Below, in pieces: positions 42,409 through 49,751 of a stretch of 64,000 nt of DNA. The position numbers were made by a program, and so were the translations under genes. Origin of the DNA: Pseudomonadota bacterium (lineage in GTDB: Bacteria; Myxococcota_A; Bradymonadia; Bradymonadales; GCA-2716585); assembly GCA_005804885.1 (NCBI GenBank), contig SYOX01000323.1, forward strand, positions 1 to 64,000, given 5' to 3'. Every line of letters starts with the position of its first letter. Position 1 is the first letter of the stretch. The notes under the pieces were generated by a model. That model ran no database searches and had not been told where the DNA came from. It saw only the letters and a list, made by a program, of their open reading frames with translations.

Positions 42409-43911
42409 TCACCGACCCCGCCGCGAGGCCTCGACGATCTGCGCTCTGGCCTCCTGACCGGAATCTGCGGAGCCCCAGGCCGGCAGCGTGCTGCGGTCGC
42501 CCCCGGCGATCTGGAGGCGCGTGGACTGGACATGGTCGCTGATGTGCTGGGCGAGCCAGCGGTTCTCGGCGTCGCTCAGGTGGGCGCCGATGTCGTAGTG
42601 CTTGATCCCGACCTCCAACCGCGTGGCGCCGGGGCGCTGGTCCCTGCGGCCTTGTCGCGGCGGTAGGAAGGAGGCGTCCTGGAAGTCGGCGGTCCTACCC
42701 TTGAGGCGCCGGTAGGTCTGCCCCAGGAGCTTGTATTCGAGGTGGATCTCCTCGGGGCCGATGGTGAGCGTCTGGCTGCCGACGAGCTGGTTGGCCAGCC
42801 GCCAGAACATGAAGAACCCGACGAGCCAGAAGGGGATCGAGAAGAGCGCCATGACGATCGTCAACAGCGCCGCCGCGGTCCAGACGGCCACGAAGCCCAG
42901 CCAGAAGGTCGTGAAGACGATCTGGAAGAGCAGCGCAGGGCTCCACTGCGACACCCGCAAGCGCGGCACCTTGATCGTCAGCGTGCCGCCTTCGCGGCTG
43001 ACCTCCAGCCGGCTGCCCGAGGGCGGATCGTCGCTGGCCGGGGAGCCCCAGGGTCGATGGGCCGCGTGGGCGCCTCGCGATCGGGTCAGGGTGCGCGGCG
43101 CGGGATCGGGCAGGGGTCGATCGAGGTCATCGAGGGCGTCCAGCGCAGCCCGCGCGGTGGGGATGCGATCCTCCGGCGCGGGCTCAAGGAGCCGGTCGAG
43201 CCAGCCCGCCATGCGCTCCGAGACGCCCGCGTCGGCCCTGAAGTCGATCTTGAGGCGGCGCTGGGGCAGATCGGAGGGGTCGCGGCCCGTGAGCAAGAAG
43301 ACGAGCGTGGCGCCGAGGGCGTAGAGGTCGCTGGAGGGCTCGGCCTTGCCCTGAAACTGCTCGGGGGCCATGTAGCCGTAGGTGCCCACCACCGTCGAGG
43401 CGAAGGAGCCCTCGCGGCGCGCGCCCTCCTTGACGGCGCCGAAGTCCACCAGCGCGATCTCGCCGCTGTCCCTGACGAGCACGTTTTGAGGCTTGATGTC
43501 GCGGTGGATCACCGGCGGCGAGAGGCCGTGGAGGTAGATCAGCGTCTCAAGCAGCGCGCGGGCGATCTGGCGCACCTCGACCTCGGTCGAGCGGTGGCCG
43601 TCCTTGAGGCGCTCGGCCAGCGAGCGGCCCTCGACGAGCTCCTGAACCAGGAAGAGGTCGCCCTCGTCGAGCTTGATCGCATCAATAAAGCGCGGGATCG
43701 AGGGGTGGGAGAGCCCGGCCAGCACCCGCGCCTCTCGCTCGAAGAGATCCAGGCTCTTCCAGTCGCTCATGGCCTTGAGCGACAGGGCCTTGAGCGCGAC
43801 CCGCTGGCCGGTGTCGAGCGCCTCGGCCTCCCAGGTCGTCCCCATCCCGCCCTGGCCCAGCGCGCGGAGCACCCTGAAGCGATCCGCGATGATGTCCCCC
43901 GCTGCTGTCAT
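42409..43911 (-). CDS. Membrane-anchored Ser/Thr protein kinase (Hanks type)
   Basis: The 500-residue product has a full kinase domain: glycine loop LGQGGMG, lysine in VALKALSLK, catalytic loop HRDIKPQN, DFGAVKEG (DFG) and GYMAPEQ. The C-terminal third has two hydrophobic segments (FTTFWLGFVAVWTAAALLTI and MALFSIPFWLVGFFMFW), so the kinase is tethered to the inner membrane with a small C-terminal region of about 100 residues after them. No PASTA or sensor domain is seen. The ATG at 43911 (MTAAGDIIADRF) follows GGGGGCGAG; an in-frame ATG at 43947 is also possible. It diverges from a lipoprotein gene. Confidence 0.88.
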   Translation of the reverse strand: MTAAGDIIADRFRVLRALGQGGMGTTWEAEALDTGQRVALKALSLKAMSDWKSLDLFEREARVLAGLSHPSIPRFIDAIKLDEGDLFLVQELVEGRSLAERLKDGHRSTEVEVRQIARALLETLIYLHGLSPPVIHRDIKPQNVLVRDSGEIALVDFGAVKEGARREGSFASTVVGTYGYMAPEQFQGKAEPSSDLYALGATLVFLLTGRDPSDLPQRRLKIDFRADAGVSERMAGWLDRLLEPAPEDRIPTARAALDALDDLDRPLPDPAPRTLTRSRGAHAAHRPWGSPASDDPPSGSRLEVSREGGTLTIKVPRLRVSQWSPALLFQIVFTTFWLGFVAVWTAAALLTIVMALFSIPFWLVGFFMFWRLANQLVGSQTLTIGPEEIHLEYKLLGQTYRRLKGRTADFQDASFLPPRQGRRDQRPGATRLEVGIKHYDIGAHLSDAENRWLAQHISDHVQSTRLQIAGGDRSTLPAWGSADSGQEARAQIVEASRRGR

Positions 43912-44234
43912 CTCGCCCCCGAAGACCTGAACCCCCGGCGCGATCATCTTGCCACAGGCCGCCTGCGATGTCCCATCGGGCGCGCCGCCAGCGGCCTCGC
44001 CGGCTCGGCGGCCCGATGGACCGGATCGCCCGGCCGCTCGGCGCGTCGTCGATCCTGGCGAGCGAGCCGACGCGGCGAGCGCGTCGAGCGCCCCGCCGCG
44101 CCCTCGGCCTCGACACGGCAGCGCGAGGGCGCGACAATGCCTCGGGTGTCGATAAGGGCGGCGCCGCCGGGCGCCTTCGAGGATGAGGCCGCGCGCTCTG
44201 GCGCAGCGGCGCCGAGGCTGTCGGGGGGGTGGGC
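43912..44234. other. Divergent intergenic region without a gene
   Basis: These 323 bp separate the kinase and a lipoprotein gene. An imperfect GC-rich inverted repeat (ccatcgggc near 43973 with gcccgatgg near 44010) is visible; no convincing promoter pair or small gene could be supported. Confidence 0.4.
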
Positions 44235-44972
44235 ATGAGGCGAGCGGGCGTGTGGTGTCTGGCGCTGGCGCTGGTGTTGTCGGCGCTGGCCTGCGCTTCG
44301 GATGGGGATGGCGGCGGCAACGGGCCGCCACCGGAGGGCTTCGTCAACAACCAGGAGCCCGAAGGGCCCGGCCCCGAGGCGCCCGGCCCAGACGATCCCG
44401 GCCCTGAAGGCGGCGAACCTGAGGGAGGCGAGCCCGAAGGCGGCGAGCCCGAAGGCGGCGAGCCGGAGGGCGGCGAGCCCGAGCCTGAAGCGGAGGTCTG
44501 CTCCCCTCGGCTCTACGCCGAGGCCGAGGGGGTCTTCGTCGGCAACATCACGACCGTGACGCGCGGGCCGAACTTCCCAGAGCAGCAGACCACGTCCGAG
44601 GTGACGATCGATCTCGATCCAGACGGCTTCGAGGTCGTCGACAACCCCAACTGCACCTTCGATTACGACGCCTGCTTCATGGAGGTCGGCGCCCGGCTCA
44701 CCACCGTCTGCAACACCAACGGCATCCTGACTCAATCGATCACGACGACGACGGCCTCCACCGACGAGCCCGATCGCTACAGCCAGTCGACGCGCTCCGA
44801 GAGCACGACCTCGCAGGACGGCCGGGTCACCAACACCTCGTCCGTCGAGGCCACCTTCACGCTGACGCTCATCGACCCCGACACCCTCGACTACCTCCAG
44901 ACCACCCGCACCACCATCGACGCGGGGATCTTCACCTCCGAGACGACCGGCCGCCTCCGCCGCCAGCGTTAG
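44235..44972 (+). CDS. Lipoprotein with GGEPE tandem linker
   Basis: The 245-residue product has a lipoprotein signal (LALALVLSALAC, C20) and an acidic linker with about six GGEPE units (15-bp DNA repeats, about 44405-44485). A beta-rich domain follows (VFVGNITTVTRG, SEVTIDLDPDGFEVV, NTSSVEATFTLTL) with three to four cysteines and many Thr/Ser. No enzyme motif is seen. The ATG at 44235 follows a GGGGGGGTGGG run. The repeat linker could vary in copy number. Confidence 0.7.
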   Translation: MRRAGVWCLALALVLSALACASDGDGGGNGPPPEGFVNNQEPEGPGPEAPGPDDPGPEGGEPEGGEPEGGEPEGGEPEGGEPEPEAEVCSPRLYAEAEGVFVGNITTVTRGPNFPEQQTTSEVTIDLDPDGFEVVDNPNCTFDYDACFMEVGARLTTVCNTNGILTQSITTTTASTDEPDRYSQSTRSESTTSQDGRVTNTSSVEATFTLTLIDPDTLDYLQTTRTTIDAGIFTSETTGRLRRQR

Positions 44973-45000
44973 AGCGGCTGGCTCAGCGGTTGAGGGCGGG

Positions 45001-45606
45001 TCACAGGTTGAGGGTGGCCTGGAGCGCCCTCTGCTGGGCCTGAGCGCGCTGGCTGATGGCCCTGAGGTGGACGATGCAGTCGGCCGGGACGCTCCGGGTC
45101 AGGATGACCCCGTTGGGGCTCTCGTAGACCTCCAGGCCGGCCTTCCGCAGGCGCTCGACGGAGACGGCGAGCATCACATGGACGTTGTGCCGCTTGCCCA
45201 CCGTGCTGTCGAGGCCGCGGGCCAGGTGGACGTGGGTGCGCTGCCCGCTGTGTATCCCCTCGCGGGCGATGCCCTCGATGGCCTCGACGTGGGTGCCGTG
45301 CCAGATCCGGTCCTCCCCCTTATAGATGGCCCAGCTCGCCTCCAGGGCCTCGCGCGTGACCGGCATGCCGTCGAGCGAGTGACCCTGGCTCGCGCGGATC
45401 CTGTCGCCCTCGACGTCAAAGCGCGCCTTGTTGTTCTGCGACACGATCCCGTCGAGCGCCTCGCGGTCGATGCGCAGCGCGCGCAGCACCTCGCCGATGG
45501 GCGCCCAGCCGGCCTCGTCCATCGAGAGGCGCGCCTCCCTGGCGCCGTGGCGCAGCAGCCACGAGATGCGCGTGTTCGATGGGCTCGTCCTGTCTCTCCG
45601 GTTCAT
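45001..45606 (-). CDS. kptA: RNA 2'-phosphotransferase (Tpt1/KptA family)
   Basis: The product transfers an internal RNA 2'-phosphate to NAD+, giving ADP-ribose 1'',2''-cyclic phosphate. The 201-residue protein has the family landmarks: SWLLRHGA near the N-terminus, GWAPIGEVL, RFDVEGDRIRASQGHS, IWHGTHVEAIEGI and QRTHVHLARG. In eukaryotes Tpt1 finishes tRNA splicing; the bacterial role is unknown because no such spliced tRNA is expected. AGGAGG stands upstream of the ATG. It is convergent with a lipoprotein gene. Confidence 0.92.
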   Translation of the reverse strand: MNRRDRTSPSNTRISWLLRHGAREARLSMDEAGWAPIGEVLRALRIDREALDGIVSQNNKARFDVEGDRIRASQGHSLDGMPVTREALEASWAIYKGEDRIWHGTHVEAIEGIAREGIHSGQRTHVHLARGLDSTVGKRHNVHVMLAVSVERLRKAGLEVYESPNGVILTRSVPADCIVHLRAISQRAQAQQRALQATLNL

Positions 45607-45736
45607 GGTCTTCCTGGCCTCCTGTCTTGAAGTGGATCACCCTCGCGGTGTCTGGCGCAATATGTGACCTCGTCTATCGAAGAAAACTAGTATGTTGTGA
45701 TATGTCATCACGTCAGGTGATAGCTCAAGGCGAGCG

Positions 45737-46150
45737 CGCGTCCAGATCGCCTCAGGCGGGTCGTGGGGCGGGCTCGTCGGAGCTGCGCAGAGGCGCGCAG
45801 AAGGGGCGCGAGGGGGTGTGGAGCAGGCTCTGATCATGGGGCGGCAGGAATCCGCCGCCCCAGGCTCGCGCCCGGGGCTACAGAGAAGGGACGCCCCTGC
45901 GGGGCTGGCGACAGGGAGGATGCCTTCGCAGTGCCTGTCACAGACCACGACGGACACGATGGGTTCAGGGTCCTGGTGTCCAGGGCCACGGCGCCGCGCA
46001 GGTTGACGCCCCGCCGCCAGCCCCGAAAGGGGCGTCCCTGGCCTGTAGCGCCGGGCGCGAGCCCGGGGCGAGCCCGCGTCCAGATCGTCCCAGGCGGGTC
46101 GTGGGGTGGGCTCGTCGGGGCTGCCCAGAGGCGCGGTGGAGGGGCGCGAG
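45737..46150. repeat. 76-bp imperfect direct repeats flanking a palindrome
   Basis: Bases 45737-45812 and 46075-46150 align without gaps at about 85-90% by eye (both contain ggcgggtcgtgggg, gggctcgtcgg and ggggcgcgag). They bracket the palindrome 45852-46073. The gap 45607-46194 between kptA and the LysR gene has no other gene. Confidence 0.85.
45852..46073. repeat. Large palindrome, copy 3 of the paired-hairpin family
   Basis: Each arm contains the hairpin ccgggctcgcgcccgg (or ccaggctcgcgcccggg), then ctaca, then a second hairpin gacgcccctgcggggctgg, in inverted orientation on the two sides. This matches the arms of the elements at 33787-34043 and 36478-36720. The central roughly 90 bp are not shared. 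Confidence 0.88.
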
Positions 46151-46194
46151 GTCCGTCACTTTCGATCGACGGCTGTTGCAAGGGAGGGGGCGGG

Positions 46195-47076
46195 GTGAAG
46201 ATCAACATGGAGTGGCTGGGGGCCTTCGTGACCTTCGCGGAGCACATGAACCTCACGAAGGCGGCCGAGGCGATGCACCTGTCGCAGCCGGCGCTGCACG
46301 CGCAGATCCGGAAGCTCTCCGAGCAGCTTGGGGTGCCCTTGTACGTGCGCCGGGGTCGCCGCCTGGTGTTGACGGCGGAGGGGGAGCGCGCGGCGGCCTT
46401 CGGGCGCGAGGTAATGGGGCAGGGCGAGGCCTTCGTGGCGTCGCTGCGGGGCGGCGGGGAGGGGAGGCCCGTGGTGCTGGCGGCGGGGGAGGGCTCCTAC
46501 CTCTACCTGCTTGGGGGGGCGATAGGCGAGTTTCTGGAGTGCGGGCGTGCGCCGTTGAGGCTCTTGACGATGGGGGGAGAAGAGGCGGCCGAGGCGGTGA
46601 GATCGGGGCGGGCTTCGATGGGGGTCGCGGCCTTCGATCTGGTCCCCGAGGGCCTGGATGGTCAGCTGCTTGCCAGCGTCGGGCTCTCTGTGGCGGTGAG
46701 GGCGGATCACAGGCTCTCGGGAGAGGGCGAGGTGTCGCTGGGGTCGCTTCAGGGGGAGGCGCTGGTGGTGCCACCGCCGGACAGGCCGCATCGGAGGGCG
46801 CTGGAGGTGGCGCTCCGGGAGGCGGGGGTGTCGTGGCGGGTGTCGGTGGAGGCCAGCGGGTGGGCGCTGATGCTGCACTTCGTGGGGCTGGGGCTGGGGG
46901 TCGCGGTGGTCAACGCGTTCTGCAGGCCGCCCGAGGGGGTGGTGTTGAGGCCCTTGGAGGGGCTTGCGCGCCAGGAGTATCTGATCTTGACGCGGCGCGG
47001 GGGGAGGCTGGACGGGGCTGCGGCGGACCTCAGAGCGCGGATGCTGGCGAGCGCCGCGATCTGGAGGTCTTCGTGA
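46195..47076 (+). CDS. LysR family transcriptional regulator
   Basis: The 293-residue product has an N-terminal winged helix-turn-helix (FVTFAEHMNLTKAAEAMHLS, then QPALHAQIRKLSEQLGVPLY) and a substrate-binding domain (GEGSYLYLLGGAIGEFLE, VSVEASGWALMLHFVGLGLG). It would bind DNA and respond to a small co-inducer that cannot be told. The GTG at 46195 is chosen because AGGGAGGGGG lies just before it; the ATG at 46207 is an alternative. Its usual target would be a divergent gene, but upstream is only the palindrome and kptA. Two small membrane-protein genes follow on the opposite strand. Confidence 0.9.
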   Translation: MKINMEWLGAFVTFAEHMNLTKAAEAMHLSQPALHAQIRKLSEQLGVPLYVRRGRRLVLTAEGERAAAFGREVMGQGEAFVASLRGGGEGRPVVLAAGEGSYLYLLGGAIGEFLECGRAPLRLLTMGGEEAAEAVRSGRASMGVAAFDLVPEGLDGQLLASVGLSVAVRADHRLSGEGEVSLGSLQGEALVVPPPDRPHRRALEVALREAGVSWRVSVEASGWALMLHFVGLGLGVAVVNAFCRPPEGVVLRPLEGLARQEYLILTRRGGRLDGAAADLRARMLASAAIWRSS

Positions 47077-47090
47077 GGGGTCAGGGGGGG

Positions 47091-47222
47091 TTAGCGCTGT
47101 TTGTCGGTGGGGCTGGCGGGGTCGTCTGGCGCGTGGAGGCCGGCGGCGAAGATGAAGAAGGTGGCGATGAGCAGGAGGGCGGGGCCGGCGATCGGCAGCG
47201 CGCCGCTGAAGGTGTCGAGCAT
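47091..47222 (-). CDS. Small single-pass membrane protein (43 residues)
   Basis: The short product starts MLDTFSGALPIAGPALLLIA and continues as one hydrophobic helix (TFFIFAAGLHAP) before a polar tail ending PASPTDKQR. GGGAG is correctly spaced before the ATG at 47222. No family is recognised; length and topology resemble small respiratory-complex or regulatory membrane peptides, but nothing specific supports that. The 271 bp before the next gene (47223-47493) contain only a short GA microsatellite near 47404. Confidence 0.5.
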   Translation of the reverse strand: MLDTFSGALPIAGPALLLIATFFIFAAGLHAPDDPASPTDKQR

Positions 47223-47493
47223 GTCTTGTCTCCCGTGGCGCCCTCCAGGCCCGTCGAGCGCCTTGTCCATCCATCTGGACGGCCGGAGGTTAACCCGAAG
47301 GTCGCGGAGGGGCTAGAAAGTCGCGATCAAGTCCCCTGGTGGTAGAGGGGCCAGCGCCGGCTTGTGCCGCTCAATCGGCGGAGGGGGTGAAGATGGGCTT
47401 CAAGAGAGAGAGAGAGGGCGGCGCCGAGCAGCGCGCGTCGGGCTGATGGTTCGTCGCGCCTCGTCCAGCGCAGGGATGGCGAGCGAGGGGGGG

Positions 47494-47739
47494 CTACTCT
47501 TCAGCGGGCTCCTGGCCCTTGCCAAAGTGGGTCAGCGAGAAGGCGGCGGTGGGGGTGCTGGTCGCGGCGCGCAGCTCGGGCATGGCGTCGAGCGAGACGT
47601 TGATGAGGATGAAGAGGAGGACGCCGAGGATCGGCAGGCTCATCAGCGCGACGAGGCTGAGCAGGAGCACCGCGAGGGGGGCGTTGTCGATGGGGGAGGC
47701 GGGGAGGGGAGGTTGAGCGCGGTTGGTGTCGTGGTTCAT
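47494..47739 (-). CDS. Small single-pass membrane protein (81 residues)
   Basis: The product has a polar N-terminus (MNHDTNRAQPPLPASPIDNA), one to two tightly spaced hydrophobic helices (LAVLLLSLVALMSLPILGVL, LFILINVSL) and a short polar tail ending FGKGQEPAEE. AAGGGG lies before the ATG at 47739; the longer in-frame start at 47892 is less likely. No homologue is recognised. It is in the same direction as the 43-residue gene 271 bp downstream. Confidence 0.55.
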   Translation of the reverse strand: MNHDTNRAQPPLPASPIDNAPLAVLLLSLVALMSLPILGVLLFILINVSLDAMPELRAATSTPTAAFSLTHFGKGQEPAEE

Positions 47740-48008
47740 CTCGGTCCCCTTGTCACGGTTGTCGGAGTCGTCCTTTGAACGTCTCTCGATCTCGGTGTGG
47801 GCGATCAGCGCGCGATCTCTTCCCCCGAAGGGCTGAATCTGTGTGAGCGAAAGCCTCAGCGGAAATTGTAAGACACCCTGGCGGCCTTTCAACGTGTGGT
47901 TCGCGCCTTCTTGCAGATCGACGGCCTGCGAACTCTCCTTGAGGGCGCCTCATGACCGGGCAAGGCGGGCGTCGTCCCCTGGATCCTGTCTCGGCCCCGG
48001 GAGGTCCC

Positions 48009-49136
48009 ATGTCCCAGCGCCCGCTCGCCTTGATCGTCCTGGCCTCAGCGCTCGCCTGTACGCCCTCGCTGGTGCCCCCGGAGTCGGTCGAGGTGCCCTG
48101 TGCGCCCTCGCTGGCGCCCCCGGAGTCGGTCGAGGCGCCCTGTGCGCCCTCGCTGGTGCCCCCGGAGGCGGTCGAGGTGCCAGCGTCGGCCGATCCACGG
48201 GAGGTCGCACGGGGGGTCTTGCCTCCTGATCCTGCGCCGGTCGCGCCGCCGCCTGGCGCGATGGGCTTTGATCGGGCCGCCGAGGTGCTCTTCCTCAAGG
48301 GCGCCGACGCCGGCGTCCTTGAGGCCTGCCGAGGCGGCGAAGGCGACGCGGTGCGCTGCTTGATCGAGGCTCGCTATGAGGGGGACGGTGCGGCGAGGCG
48401 GGAGGCGCTGGCGCTCTACGACGAGACGGGCACTGTGGCCGGGATCGAGCGGCCGCACACGATGGATGGAGGCTATCGAGGGATGATCGAGATCGTGCCG
48501 GAGCTGCCCGTGGGGCGGCATCGGCGCTTGTTGACCTGGGTCCTGGCGGCCAACCGGGGCTATCAGACCTTCTTCGACGGGCTCCAGGCCAGGGCCAGCG
48601 CCCCGCTGGGCTTTCGGTGGCGTTCGCTGGAGATGCGCTTCTTCCGGTCGGTGGGGCGCACGACGCCCTCGGCCTACGCCATCCGGTGGACGGTGGCCTT
48701 CAACGTCTCGGGATCATTGCACCGCTCGGAGGACGCGGTGCGAGAGACGCTCTTCCACGAGGTCTTCCACCTCAACGACGAGGCCCACGGGCGGTGGTCC
48801 GACGAGGCGCTGGGGGGCATCTACGAGGGGATCGTCGAGCGGTGCAAGGACGGGCGCGGCAAGCCGGTGACGTCGTGCTTGAGGCCCTTTGCGCCCCACG
48901 GGACGATGGTGCGGGGGGGGACCTTCTACGCCTTCCAGCCCGGCAATGACGTGCGGGAGTACGCCGCCGAGCTGGCGATACGCTACTACCGGGAGCACCA
49001 GCTCATTCTGGCGGGGCGGCGCCTCGACCGGCCGGCCTTCAAGTGCGGCTCGCCTGAGAACGCCAGGGCGTGGTCGCTGATCGCGGGGGAGTTCTTCGCG
49101 GGCGTCGATCTCGTGCCACCCTGTCGAGCGCCCTGA
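48009..49136 (+). CDS. Lipoprotein with zincin-like HExxH motif
   Basis: The 375-residue product has a lipoprotein signal (LALIVLASALAC, C17). Three 14-residue repeats of type APSLVPPESVEVPC follow (42-bp DNA units at 48057-48182), then a body of about 300 residues. The segment ETLFHEVFHLNDEAHGRW contains HEVFH (HExxH) with candidate further ligands downstream, suggesting a zinc metallopeptidase of unknown family. FYAFQPGNDVREYAAELAIR resembles the helix carrying a third ligand (E) in gluzincins (inference). GGGAGGT precedes the ATG at 48009. A 115-bp copy of its 3' end is found at 42277. Confidence 0.7.
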   Translation: MSQRPLALIVLASALACTPSLVPPESVEVPCAPSLAPPESVEAPCAPSLVPPEAVEVPASADPREVARGVLPPDPAPVAPPPGAMGFDRAAEVLFLKGADAGVLEACRGGEGDAVRCLIEARYEGDGAARREALALYDETGTVAGIERPHTMDGGYRGMIEIVPELPVGRHRRLLTWVLAANRGYQTFFDGLQARASAPLGFRWRSLEMRFFRSVGRTTPSAYAIRWTVAFNVSGSLHRSEDAVRETLFHEVFHLNDEAHGRWSDEALGGIYEGIVERCKDGRGKPVTSCLRPFAPHGTMVRGGTFYAFQPGNDVREYAAELAIRYYREHQLILAGRRLDRPAFKCGSPENARAWSLIAGEFFAGVDLVPPCRAP

Positions 49137-49147
49137 GCGCCCTCCTG

Positions 49148-49311
49148 ATACCAGACCACAGCCGAGAGACTCACTTTGTGGCCGGTCCAGGCGGCGGCCT
49201 GAGCCAGGGCCTTCAGTCGGCGGTGCGGTGCACCAGCCTCGCTCAGGCCCAGGCCCAGGCCATCCCCCTGTCCTCGCCCACAAGGCAAGCCCTTCGTCTG
49301 TGGTCTGGTAT
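49148..49311. repeat. 164-bp imperfect palindrome after the zincin lipoprotein gene
   Basis: The outer arms 49148-49161 and 49298-49311 (ataccagaccacag and its complement) pair perfectly; inner parts pair partially (ctttgtgg with cccacaag; gcctgagccagggcc with ggcccaggcccaggc). It begins 12 bp after the stop codon at 49136 and may act as a terminator hairpin. The gap to 49429 contains nothing else. Confidence 0.7.
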
Positions 49312-49429
49312 GAGTCGGCATCCCTCCTGTCATCGGGTCCACCTGCTCATCATGGCTGGGCGCGGGGCTGCGCCGCGCGGTCGAGGGGGGCAAGATCAGC
49401 CGGCGGCGCGGCTCTGGGGGGCGGCTGTG

Positions 49430-49639
49430 TCATCGACCGGCGCTGTCCTCGGCGGGGCGCTCGGGGGGCGCGGGGCGATCGTCTGGAGGGTTCGCGCCGG
49501 GATCTCCCTCGGCGGAGCGGGTGGCCTCCTTGCCGGAGTGGTTGACCTGGTTGCCGCCGCAGCACCCGCCGGGGCCGGGGCCAGGGGCGACGTCGAGCAG
49601 GAGCATGGCGAACATCGTGGTCAAGATGGCGGCTTTCAC
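49430..49639 (-). CDS. Small exported Pro/Gly-rich protein
   Basis: The 69-residue product begins with a hydrophobic signal-like segment (AAILTTMFAMLLLDVAPGPG), has GGCCGGN shortly after, and ends in a polar Pro/Asp/Glu/Arg-rich tail. The GTG start at 49639 follows AAGGAGGG at good spacing, the main support for a real gene. It could be a secreted peptide or lipoprotein-like anchor; no family is recognised. Confidence 0.45.
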   Translation of the reverse strand: MKAAILTTMFAMLLLDVAPGPGPGGCCGGNQVNHSGKEATRSAEGDPGANPPDDRPAPPERPAEDSAGR

Positions 49640-49751
49640 GGGCGTCCCTCCTTGATGTGGGGTGGTCGTGTCTTAGAGGGAGGCTGCGCCCTGTCCGCCG
49701 GGTTGGCAAGGGATGCCGCGCGGAGGCTCATGGGGCCGCGGGGAGGCTGTG

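Noticed and set aside
45680-45740. Operator-like gtgatatgtcatcac near kptA
   Set aside because: The half-sites are short, the spacing does not fit a recognised regulator, and no partner gene supports it.
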